Origin: Bacteroidota bacterium
GTDB taxonomy: Bacteria > Bacteroidota > Ignavibacteria > SZUA-365 > JAADGX01
Assembly (NCBI GenBank): GCA_024276335.1
Contig: JAJRXL010000185.1
Location: 1 to 5,721 of the forward strand
Length of the DNA stretch: 5,721 nt
Direction: 5' to 3'
The position numbers were made by a program, and so were the translations under genes. How positions within the stretch are numbered: position 1 is the first letter of the stretch; each line of letters begins with the position of its first letter. Positions 1-5,683 of the stretch are shown piece after piece. The notes under the pieces are model-generated. The model ran no database searches. It saw only the letters and a list, made by a program, of their open reading frames with translations, and was not told the DNA's origin.

Positions 1-513
1 CTCAAGAAAGCGCTGCAACCGCAGGAGGAATCGAAACCGGCTTTACCGGACACGAGTGCCCTCGCGCCCAACGACACGGTTGCCTTCAGGGACAACCGGG
101 AAATGACCGGGTTGATACTTGAAACGATGGAAGGTGGAAAGGCGGTTGTCGCATTTGGTTCCATCAAAATGGTTGTTGAGCTTTCCGATTTGATCCTTGT
201 GAAAAAATCCGACTCCACAGCTGCGACGCGCGTGCGAATATCCACCGCCCTGCCCGGGCAGGTGGAATCGAACCGTCTCGACGTACGCGGATTGTATGGA
301 GACGAAGCCGTATTGGAAACGGAACGGTTTCTTTATGCCGCTCTCAGCGCAGGGTTGCACCACGTTGACATCCTTCACGGGAAAGGAACGGGAGCTCTTC
401 GACGTCGCATCCACGATTACCTTCAAACGTGTCCAATCGTCAAGAGTTACAAGCTGGCCGACTGGCTACGAGGTGGGGCGGGAGTTACGGAAGTGGAACT
501 GGAAGATTCCTGA
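1..513 (+). CDS. mutS2: Endonuclease MutS2, C-terminal part (5' end outside window)
   Basis: The reading frame is open from base 1 to the TGA at 511-513, giving the last 170 residues of a protein that is normally about 780-800 aa. After a short linker, a KOW-like segment (about bases 64-205, from PNDTVAF to ELSDLILV) is followed by a complete Smr domain. The Smr domain starts at LDVRG (277-291) and contains the HGKGTGALR motif (376-402) and the typical MutS2 ending ADWLRGGAGVTEVEL. The family knowledge is that MutS2 is a MutS-like ATPase whose Smr domain has nuclease activity. It is linked to suppression of homologous recombination and, in Bacillus, to rescue of collided ribosomes. The MutS core and ATPase domains lie upstream and cannot be examined. 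About 320 bases and a predicted promoter separate it from accC, so it is unlikely to belong to the downstream operon. The family call is secure. Confidence 0.95.
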   Translation, partial: LKKALQPQEESKPALPDTSALAPNDTVAFRDNREMTGLILETMEGGKAVVAFGSIKMVVELSDLILVKKSDSTAATRVRISTALPGQVESNRLDVRGLYGDEAVLETERFLYAALSAGLHHVDILHGKGTGALRRRIHDYLQTCPIVKSYKLADWLRGGAGVTEVELEDS

Positions 514-568
514 ATGTTTTATCGGTAACTTTGCCCGCAGAAATCCGAAAATTTTTTCCTCTTTTTTT

Positions 569-715
569 TCAGCGCCGGGTCCAGCGCATGTATTTAATAA
601 TATATGGCAGAGAATGATCCAGGTGGGTATAAGGGAAAAAGGGGGCCTTGCTTGTATCGAAGGCTGAGGAAAACGGCGATGCACGTACGACAATACATGT
701 ATAGTTAGTGTCCAT
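569..715 (-). CDS. Possible small protein, 48 aa, unknown (doubtful)
   Basis: The minus strand carries ATG at 715-713 preceded by AGGAGGAG (728-721) with a 5-base TTTAC spacer, the best Shine-Dalgarno in the window. The product starts MDTNYTCIVVRASPF and ends KYMRWTRR before TGA at 571-569. It is basic and rich in aromatic residues near its C-terminus. I see no signal peptide, clear membrane segment or known domain. The frame stays open upstream to 844, but the Shine-Dalgarno marks 715 as the start. A possible weak promoter lies upstream on the minus strand (TTGGAG at 832-827, 17 bases, TATGAA at 809-804). The start codon lies inside a 6-bp stem (694-699 with 713-718), which could limit translation. 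It may be a chance ORF, because AGGAGGAG can occur randomly and the protein composition is not persuasive. Confidence 0.25.
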   Translation of the reverse strand: MDTNYTCIVVRASPFSSAFDTSKAPFFPYTHLDHSLPYIIKYMRWTRR

Positions 716-748
716 GTAAACTCCTCCTGTCCGGTGTATCGCCGTTTT
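670..748. repeat. Nested inverted-repeat element (11-bp outer, 6-bp inner stem)
   Basis: The outer arms AAAACGGCGAT (670-680) and ATCGCCGTTTT (738-748) are perfect reverse complements over 11 bases. Inside them TACATG (694-699) pairs with CATGTA (713-718) around a 13-base loop. On the + strand the right arm runs into five Ts (745-749), so the element could act as a loose terminator after mutS2, although a 57-base gap between the arms is far longer than in a normal intrinsic terminator. Read on the minus strand, the structure encloses the Shine-Dalgarno and start codon of the 48-codon ORF. Its role is unknown; it could be a structured leader, a small RNA or a protein-binding site. Confidence 0.5.
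721..728 (-). promoter_or_regulatory. Perfect Shine-Dalgarno on the minus strand
   Basis: The + strand CTCCTCCT reads AGGAGGAG on the minus strand and sits 5 bases before an ATG at 715. It is the only reason to consider the 48-codon minus-strand ORF as translated. Confidence 0.35.
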
Positions 749-833
749 TCTTGTATTCCCCGAAGGTCGAAAACGAAACGACAAGGGGAAGAAACCCGGT
801 ACATTCATACCGCGTGACACTGTTCCCTCCAAA

Positions 834-862
834 TTGATTTTCAACCCGTTTTTAGCTATTAT
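834..862 (+). promoter_or_regulatory. Predicted sigma70-type promoter of the accC operon
   Basis: TTGATT (834-839; 4 of 6 bases match TTGACA) is followed by a 17-base spacer and TATTAT (857-862; 5 of 6 match TATAAT). The local sequence is AT-rich and transcription would start around 868-870, giving a leader of about 40 bases before the GTG start of accC. This is the best promoter-like match I found upstream of the four-gene unit. Bacteroidetes use a different promoter consensus, so the match argues for a lineage with conventional sigma70 recognition. Confidence 0.55.
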
Positions 863-863
863 T

Positions 864-883
864 ATCCGGCCTGTAAGCCGGAT
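864..883 (+). promoter_or_regulatory. Perfect 7-bp inverted repeat at the predicted transcription start
   Basis: ATCCGGC (864-870) and GCCGGAT (877-883) are exact reverse complements separated by CTGTAA. The repeat begins 2 bases after the predicted -10 hexamer and covers the predicted transcription start. This is a classic position for a repressor operator. If transcription starts at or before 864, it would instead form a stable hairpin at the 5' end of the mRNA. No T-run follows, so it is not a terminator. I do not recognise the motif as a known regulator's site. Confidence 0.45.
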
Positions 884-907
884 CCTTCAATTCAATTCGA
901 AAAATAG

Positions 908-2419
908 GTGAACACAAATATTCAATCCATCCTCATTGCGAACCGGGGCGAGATCGCGGTTCGTGTTATCCGTACATGCAGGGAATTGGGGATCAGGACC
1001 GTGGCGGTGTACTCGGAAGCCGACAAAGCCGCGCTCTTTACCCGTATGGCCGACGAAGCATATTTCATCGGCCCGCCACCTTCGTCCCGGAGCTATCTTC
1101 GCCGCGAAACAATTATTGAAACGGCCTTGAAAACAGCATGTGATGCTATCCATCCGGGTTACGGGTTTCTCTCCGAAAATCCTGAGTTTGCCGAGGACGT
1201 GCAACAAGCCGGATTGGTTTTCATCGGCCCGCCTGCCCAAGCCATCCGGGACATGGGTGATAAAACCAAGGCACGCGAACTGATGATTGCACATGGTGTT
1301 CCTACGATTCCCGGCACGGAACACGCGATTGAGACGCTGGAAGAAGGGCTGGCCACCGCGGAAGAAATCGGTTTTCCCGTTTTGATCAAGGCCGCCGCCG
1401 GTGGGGGGGGGAAAGGGATGCGGGTGATCCACACAGGGGAGGAATTTGAGGCAGGGATGACCGCTTCACGAAACGAGGCCCGGTCCGCTTTCGGCGATGA
1501 ACGTGTGTACATTGAAAAATACATTGACCATCCACGACATATCGAGATTCAAATACTGGCGGATACTCACGGCAACGTCATTCACCTGGGAGAACGCGAG
1601 TGCTCGATCCAGCGCCGCCACCAGAAGGTTATCGAAGAATCGCCCTCGGCAATCGTGGACGAGGAAATGCGTCGGCGCATGGGAGAAGCGGCCAGGAATG
1701 CCGCGCGAGCCTGCGGCTACATCAATGCCGGCACAGTAGAGTTCCTGGTGGACCGGGAGCGCAAGTTCTACTTCCTGGAAATGAACACGCGACTTCAAGT
1801 CGAGCACCCGGTCACGGAACTGGTATACCAGATCGACCTGGTGCGCGAACAGATTCGCATTGCGGAAGGCAAGAACCTGAACCTGTCCCAGGATCAGATC
1901 GTGCGACACGGTCACGCCATCGAGTGCCGGTTGTCCGCTGAAGACGTACGGAACAGCTTCTTGCCCTCCGTTGGACGATTGCAACGTTTTCGCCCGCCGG
2001 TCGGTACGCTCGTGCGACTCGATACCGGCGTGGAGGAAGGCGACGAAATAACACTCCATTACGATCCCATGTTCGGGAAACTGATTGTACTGGGGAAAGA
2101 CCGGAAGGATGCAATCGAAAAGATGAGATACGCCTTGCGTGATTTTCGCATTGCCGGCGTGGAAACAACCATTCCTTTTTGCCGCTTTGTAATGGAGCAC
2201 CCCGCTTTTATCTCCGGCGAATTCGACACACATTTCATAGAAGACCACTTCAGCACGGAACGATTGACGACTCCTTCGGCGGAAGAATACGAAGCCGGGT
2301 TTCTCGCTTCGGCTTTGCTGACGAGCGAATACCAATCCCGGTTGCTGTTTTCAGGAGACAATGGCAGTCAAGCAGGCCGTTCCGCCATGCGTTCGGGATG
2401 GAAAAGGCGATGCAGGTAA
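908..2419 (+). CDS. accC: Biotin carboxylase subunit of acetyl-/acyl-CoA carboxylase
   Basis: This cytosolic enzyme carboxylates biotin on its carrier protein using ATP and bicarbonate, the first half-reaction of acetyl-CoA or acyl-CoA carboxylation. The 503-aa product has the N-terminal ILIANRGEIA segment, HPGYGFLSEN, and the ATP-grasp lysine K161 with its glycine-rich loop GGGGKG. It also has QRRHQKVIEE (K240), the E291-M-N-T-R295-LQVEHP site, and the catalytic arginine equivalent R341 in ECRLSAED. All match E. coli AccC at a constant offset of 2-3 residues. The canonical end is near FDTHFIEDHF; about 50 further residues make it longer than E. coli AccC (449 aa), as in acyl-CoA and pyruvate carboxylase type subunits. 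GTG at 908 is chosen because an in-frame TAG sits directly before it (905-907) and no other start precedes IANRGE. No clear Shine-Dalgarno is visible. A run of nine Gs (1403-1411) encodes part of the ATP loop. The acyl substrate cannot be read from this subunit. Confidence 0.95.
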   Translation: MNTNIQSILIANRGEIAVRVIRTCRELGIRTVAVYSEADKAALFTRMADEAYFIGPPPSSRSYLRRETIIETALKTACDAIHPGYGFLSENPEFAEDVQQAGLVFIGPPAQAIRDMGDKTKARELMIAHGVPTIPGTEHAIETLEEGLATAEEIGFPVLIKAAAGGGGKGMRVIHTGEEFEAGMTASRNEARSAFGDERVYIEKYIDHPRHIEIQILADTHGNVIHLGERECSIQRRHQKVIEESPSAIVDEEMRRRMGEAARNAARACGYINAGTVEFLVDRERKFYFLEMNTRLQVEHPVTELVYQIDLVREQIRIAEGKNLNLSQDQIVRHGHAIECRLSAEDVRNSFLPSVGRLQRFRPPVGTLVRLDTGVEEGDEITLHYDPMFGKLIVLGKDRKDAIEKMRYALRDFRIAGVETTIPFCRFVMEHPAFISGEFDTHFIEDHFSTERLTTPSAEEYEAGFLASALLTSEYQSRLLFSGDNGSQAGRSAMRSGWKRRCR

Positions 2420-2423
2420 CAGC

Positions 2424-2927
2424 ATGAAAAAATTTGCTGTATCAAGCGCAGATAGAACATCTGAAATCCAGCTTTTCTCCAACGGCCGAATTACTATCGA
2501 TGGTAAGGAAAAAGAAGTGGAATGGATAGCTTTATCCTCCACGAGGCGGGTGCTTCGGGTCAACGGCCGCAGTTTCGACATCGACGTTTTGTCCGTATCC
2601 AGGGGAGGAAACGTTCACGTGCTGGTCAATGGTTTTCCACTCGAAATCAGTGTCAAAGATGAACGCAGCCTTTTACTCCACCAGTTTGGTTTCGGAGGAT
2701 CGCTTCATCAACAGGCGGGAGAGGTCAAAGCTCCCATGCCGGGATTAATTACAAAAGTGCTTGTAAAACCCGGTGATGTCGTCCAGACGGGGCAAGGAGT
2801 AATCGTCCTGGAAGCGATGAAGATGGAAAACGAGTTGACGGCGCCTGCCGATGGCACTGTAAAAGCAGTCCACGTAAGGGAACGGGAAGCCGTGGATAAA
2901 AACGCCATTCTCATAGAGCTCGAATGA
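2424..2927 (+). CDS. Biotin carboxyl carrier protein of an acyl-CoA carboxylase
   Basis: This protein carries the biotin that shuttles carboxyl groups from biotin carboxylase to a carboxyltransferase. In the 167-aa product, residues from about 100 (EVKAPMPGLITKVLVKPGD) to the C-terminus form a biotinyl/lipoyl domain. EAMKMEN places the biotin-accepting lysine at K133 (codon 2820-2822). The first 95 residues are short, strand-like segments (RITIDG, RVLRVNGRSFDIDV, VHVLVNGFPLEISV). They resemble the domain preceding biotinyl domains in propionyl-/methylcrotonyl-CoA carboxylase alpha chains more than the helical N-terminus of E. coli AccB. No Pro/Ala-rich linker is obvious. ATG at 2424, 4 bases after the accC stop and 7 bases after an AGG, gives the natural MKKF start. 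An alternative ATG at 2361, with AGGAGA 3 bases before it, would add 21 residues and overlap accC. Tight coupling to accC shows they work together. Acetyl-CoA, propionyl-CoA or pyruvate carboxylase roles all remain possible. Confidence 0.92.
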   Translation: MKKFAVSSADRTSEIQLFSNGRITIDGKEKEVEWIALSSTRRVLRVNGRSFDIDVLSVSRGGNVHVLVNGFPLEISVKDERSLLLHQFGFGGSLHQQAGEVKAPMPGLITKVLVKPGDVVQTGQGVIVLEAMKMENELTAPADGTVKAVHVREREAVDKNAILIELE

Positions 2928-2957
2928 ATTGTACACAACAGTTGTTCACTTATTCAT

Positions 2958-2964
2958 AGGAGGT
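2958..2964 (+). promoter_or_regulatory. Shine-Dalgarno deciding a TTG start for the FadL-family gene
   Basis: AGGAGGT lies 3 bases before TTG at 2968-2970. The frame is open further upstream to a TTG at 2929, but that start lacks a ribosome site and would spoil the signal peptide with 13 extra residues. Confidence 0.75.
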
Positions 2965-2967
2965 ACC

Positions 2968-4248
2968 TTGCGACTGCGTAACGGATTCATCCACGTAGGA
3001 ATACTGCTGGTAATGTCGAGCGCGCTTTACGCCGGCGGTTTTCAACTGAACGAGCACGGCGCTCGTGCCATGGCACAAGCGGGTGCATTTGCAGCCCGTG
3101 CCTACGATCTCTCCGCGGTTTTCTTTAACCCGGCTGGATTGTCATACCAGCGGGGAACGCGATTCCTGGGCGGAGCTACCATTATTACTCCCTCATTCCG
3201 ATTTCGGGGTCCCACCAACCTGAATACCAACCAGGAATGGAAGATGGAAGACCAGATTTTCACACCCATAAACGTGTATGCCGGTCATACGTTCACCGAA
3301 GGCACCCTCACGGGCCTGGGCCTTGCCATCGGTGTTTATAATCCTTACGGCCTGGGGACGAAGTGGCCCGATGACTGGATAGGAAGAAACATTACCCAGG
3401 AAATCCTGCTGGAAACATTCTTCATTACTCCGACGGTTTCCTATGCCATCAACGACATGATCGCCGTGGGCGTGGGATTCAATTACGTTCTTGGGAACGT
3501 CACCATGCGCCGGGCAGTTGACAATTTCGATCCGGCCATGCAGCTTGACCTGGAAGGAAACGGCTCCGGGATCGGGTGGAATGCGGGCATCATGTTTCGG
3601 CCCCTCGAGACGGTATCGCTGGGTTTCACCTACAGGAGCAGCGTGCCGGTGGATTTCGAGGGCACGACAAATTTCATCAATCGCCCCTCATCTCTTGATG
3701 CCTTGTTTCCCGGTGGTGATGTCAAAACAAGTATCGATTTGCCGGCTACGTATTTTGCCGCTATCGCCGTATCCCCGATCGAAGGACTTGAAGTTGAGTT
3801 CGATTACCAGGGGGTTCAATGGTCATCGTATGACAAACTCGTCATCGACTTTGTGACGGATGCCGAAAGCGATCCGAACGGTGTTGTCAAGCAGGAAGAC
3901 GTCAGTTCCCCGAAAGATTATCAAGACAGCTACATCTTGCGTTTTGGCTTGGAATACAAGCTCCCCGTGATGGGATTGACGTTGCGCGCAGGATATCTTT
4001 TTGATAAGAACCCGGTTCCGGACGCGCATCTCGAGCCGTTGCTCCCCGATGCAGACCGACACGGTTATAACTTCGGTGTGGGATTTAATATCACTCCGAA
4101 CCTGACAATCGACGTTGCATACTTGTTCGAGCAGTTCCAGGAGCGCACAACAAACGCCACCAGTTTCCCCGGAGGCGTGTACTTTGACGGCACCTATAAC
4201 GGCACCGCGCACTTGTTTGCGCTCAACATCGGCTACGTCATTCGATAA
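2968..4248 (+). CDS. OmpP1/FadL-family outer-membrane transport protein
   Basis: The predicted 426-aa protein is an outer-membrane beta-barrel that, by family, lets long-chain fatty acids or other hydrophobic compounds diffuse into the cell. A Sec signal peptide (positive MRLRN, hydrophobic GFIHVGILLVMSSALYA) probably ends at A22. It is followed by the FadL hatch signature: GGFQLNEHGARAMAQAGAFA, then FFNPAGL with N54-P55-A56. The rest shows alternating amphipathic strands, for example TVSLGFTYRSSVPVDFEG and LTLRAGYLFDKNPVPDAHL. The length is normal for the family (about 400-450 aa). The last strand, LFALNIGYVIR, ends in Arg instead of the usual terminal aromatic residue of outer-membrane proteins, a minor oddity. 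TTG at 2968 is preferred because AGGAGGT precedes it. The gene lies 40 bases after the biotin carrier and 27 before the SGNH lipoprotein, suggesting co-transcription. The family is clear, but the substrate is unknown; fatty acids, hydrocarbons and aromatics are all handled by relatives. Confidence 0.93.
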   Translation: MRLRNGFIHVGILLVMSSALYAGGFQLNEHGARAMAQAGAFAARAYDLSAVFFNPAGLSYQRGTRFLGGATIITPSFRFRGPTNLNTNQEWKMEDQIFTPINVYAGHTFTEGTLTGLGLAIGVYNPYGLGTKWPDDWIGRNITQEILLETFFITPTVSYAINDMIAVGVGFNYVLGNVTMRRAVDNFDPAMQLDLEGNGSGIGWNAGIMFRPLETVSLGFTYRSSVPVDFEGTTNFINRPSSLDALFPGGDVKTSIDLPATYFAAIAVSPIEGLEVEFDYQGVQWSSYDKLVIDFVTDAESDPNGVVKQEDVSSPKDYQDSYILRFGLEYKLPVMGLTLRAGYLFDKNPVPDAHLEPLLPDADRHGYNFGVGFNITPNLTIDVAYLFEQFQERTTNATSFPGGVYFDGTYNGTAHLFALNIGYVIR

Positions 4249-4265
4249 CCCATGGACCAGAAATT

Positions 4266-4270
4266 GGAGA
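4266..4270 (+). promoter_or_regulatory. Ribosome site deciding the SGNH lipoprotein start
   Basis: GGAGA lies 5 bases before ATG at 4276-4278. An in-frame ATG at 4252 has no such site. The 4276 start also gives the proper short, positive n-region of a lipoprotein signal, so it is preferred. Confidence 0.65.
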
Positions 4271-4275
4271 TCAAC

Positions 4276-5649
4276 ATGAAACACTTTCGATACATCCTGA
4301 CCGGAATACTGGTTTCTGTTGTTGTTCTCGGGGGCTGCGAGATATCGTCCGATGTCGGCGCCCCTCCAAGCAACGGCAGTATCAACAACACGATGTTCGT
4401 ATCCATCGGGAACAGCCTCACAGCCGGCTTCCAATCCGGTGTTTTAAAGGAAAGCAATCAGCGATACAGCTTCCCGAACCTCATCGCACAACAGCTCGGC
4501 ATCCCAAGCGACAACTTCGTGCAACCGATTATTCCCGATCCGGGCATTGGCACGCCCATCACCATCACGAGCCTGAACCCGCCCGCTCTGGAAACCGGCA
4601 TGGCGGCTACCAACCCGAGCAATTCCACCCATCCACGCCCGTTCAATAATCTTGGAATACCTGGAGCCATACTCTTCGATGCCCTGGATACGAGCAGCAT
4701 TCAGGCGCGTTCAGCGACCCGTGGCAACCCGTTCTACATGGTGGTTATGCGCAACCAAGCCGCCTTCGGGAAATCCATGATCGAACAGGCTACGAAACTC
4801 GGCCCAACGTTCATGACATTTTGGCTCGGTAATAACGACGTTCTCGGGTATGCTACTTCCGGCGGCACGAAGGGTACGAACCTGGGCCTGGGCGGAACGA
4901 CACCTCGAACACTGCCCACGGAAAAGCTCATTTTCAAACAATTGTTCGAAGGATCGCTCACTGCCTTGATGGCGTTCAATCCCAACGCAAACATTGTCGT
5001 CGCGAATATTCCGAATGTTACCGACGTTCCTTTCTTTACGACCGTGCCCATCAAGATCCCGAATCCCACGGACCCGAACAAGCTTCTGGATATCTATTAC
5101 AAGAAGAACGACGGAACGGTAGCGGTTGCCCAGCCGGGCGATTACGTTTTGCTCACGGCACAGGCGGTTATCGGCACGGGACCCAATCGTTCGATGGGAC
5201 TCCATCCGCTGACTCCATTGGATTCGAAATACGTTCTCGACGCGGGAGAAGTAGCCATAGCCAGCAAGGCGGTACAAGATTTCAACGAGATCATCCGGAA
5301 TTTCGCGCAAGCCAAGAATATTCCTCTCGTAGATATCAACGCGGAATTCGCGAGAATCAAGGCTGAAGGATATAACGTCGCAGGCCAGGAATTCACGACC
5401 GATTTCATTACGGGCGGGCTGTTCAGTCTCGATGGCGTTCATCCTTCGAGCCGAGGTTATGGCATCGTTGCCAATATGTTCATAAAGAAAATGAACGAGG
5501 CTTTCAATGCGAATATTCCCTTCGTCGATGTCATCGATTTACCGGGCATTCCCATACCTTCCGGTAAGATTGGCAAGGGCTATCAGCCGGGAATGACAAT
5601 CGCTCCCGGAACATTCGACGCCATGATCAGCATGTTTCTCGGCGAGTAG
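4276..5649 (+). CDS. SGNH/GDSL-family hydrolase, predicted lipoprotein
   Basis: The 457-aa product is predicted to be a lipid-anchored serine esterase or lipase. MKHFRYILTGILVSVVVLGGC is a type II signal peptide with lipobox LGGC and lipidated Cys21. Glu at the +2 position is compatible with outer-membrane sorting by the E. coli rule. SGNH blocks are present in order: block I SIGNSLTAG with nucleophile Ser47, block II NLGIPGA (125-131), block III LGNND with Asn187, and block V DGVHPS with Asp386 and His389. All four SGNH positions therefore appear intact. It is about twice the length of small SGNH enzymes, with long insertions between blocks I and II and between III and V. This larger form is familiar in FCB-group bacteria. 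ATG at 4276 is chosen over 4252 because of the ribosome site and signal peptide. Coming 27 bases after a FadL-type gene, it may release lipids or esters for import. Substrate is unknown; carbohydrate deacetylation is an alternative. Confidence 0.88.
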   Translation: MKHFRYILTGILVSVVVLGGCEISSDVGAPPSNGSINNTMFVSIGNSLTAGFQSGVLKESNQRYSFPNLIAQQLGIPSDNFVQPIIPDPGIGTPITITSLNPPALETGMAATNPSNSTHPRPFNNLGIPGAILFDALDTSSIQARSATRGNPFYMVVMRNQAAFGKSMIEQATKLGPTFMTFWLGNNDVLGYATSGGTKGTNLGLGGTTPRTLPTEKLIFKQLFEGSLTALMAFNPNANIVVANIPNVTDVPFFTTVPIKIPNPTDPNKLLDIYYKKNDGTVAVAQPGDYVLLTAQAVIGTGPNRSMGLHPLTPLDSKYVLDAGEVAIASKAVQDFNEIIRNFAQAKNIPLVDINAEFARIKAEGYNVAGQEFTTDFITGGLFSLDGVHPSSRGYGIVANMFIKKMNEAFNANIPFVDVIDLPGIPIPSGKIGKGYQPGMTIAPGTFDAMISMFLGE

Positions 5650-5683
5650 TTTGATACGCTTGTCAATGTGTTCCCTGTAGACG

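Larger units (their letters stand above)
514..907. other. Intergenic region between mutS2 and accC
   Basis: This 394-base stretch is non-coding on the + strand as far as I can judge. From left to right it contains T-tracts at 552-557 and 562-569 with no GC-rich stem before them, and a weak 5-bp hairpin (GCCTT 645-649 with AAGGC 660-664). Next come a nested inverted-repeat element (670-748), a 5-bp inverted repeat CGGTA-N6-TACCG (797-812), the predicted accC promoter (834-862), a perfect 7-bp inverted repeat (864-883) and a short TTCAA TTCAA TTCGA reiteration (886-900). The only coding candidate is a small minus-strand ORF (569-715). No tRNA or rRNA was recognised. No convincing intrinsic terminator for mutS2 was found, unless the 670-748 element serves as one. 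Confidence 0.7.

Noticed and set aside
552..569. T6 and T8 tracts after mutS2 as an intrinsic terminator
   Set aside because: No GC-rich hairpin precedes the Ts; only the short AAAATTTT self-complementarity is present. The small GCGC hairpin lies after the T-tracts, the wrong order.
694..701. TACATGTA 8-base palindrome
   Set aside because: Too short to claim independently; it is better explained as part of the inner stem of the 670-748 element.
1466..2335. Long minus-strand ORF (289 codons) opposite accC
   Set aside because: It lies wholly antisense to a strongly conserved biotin carboxylase, has no ribosome site I can see and its sequence resembles no protein family. It is a shadow of codon bias.
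2340..2424. Possible frameshift at the end of accC that would fuse it to the carrier gene
   Set aside because: The accC frame continues to a sensible ending (SGWKRRCR) and the carrier has its own family-like start 4 bases later, so two separate genes explain the sequence.
2935..2945. Inverted repeat ACAAC-A-GTTGT before the FadL-family gene
   Set aside because: Only 5-bp AT-rich arms with a one-base centre; too short to support an operator or hairpin claim alone.
2929..2956. Promoter-like TTGTAC-16-TATTCA in the gap before the FadL-family gene
   Set aside because: Each hexamer matches the consensus at only 3 of 6 positions, and transcription would start at or beyond the Shine-Dalgarno.
3823..4434. 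Minus-strand ORF (203 codons) across the FadL/SGNH junction
   Set aside because: It would run through the 3' end of one real gene and the signal-peptide region of another, with no recognisable domain.
4711..5442. Minus-strand ORF (243 codons) opposite the SGNH lipoprotein gene
   Set aside because: Antisense to a gene with intact catalytic motifs; the translation is low-complexity and rich in Arg and Glu, typical of a shadow frame.
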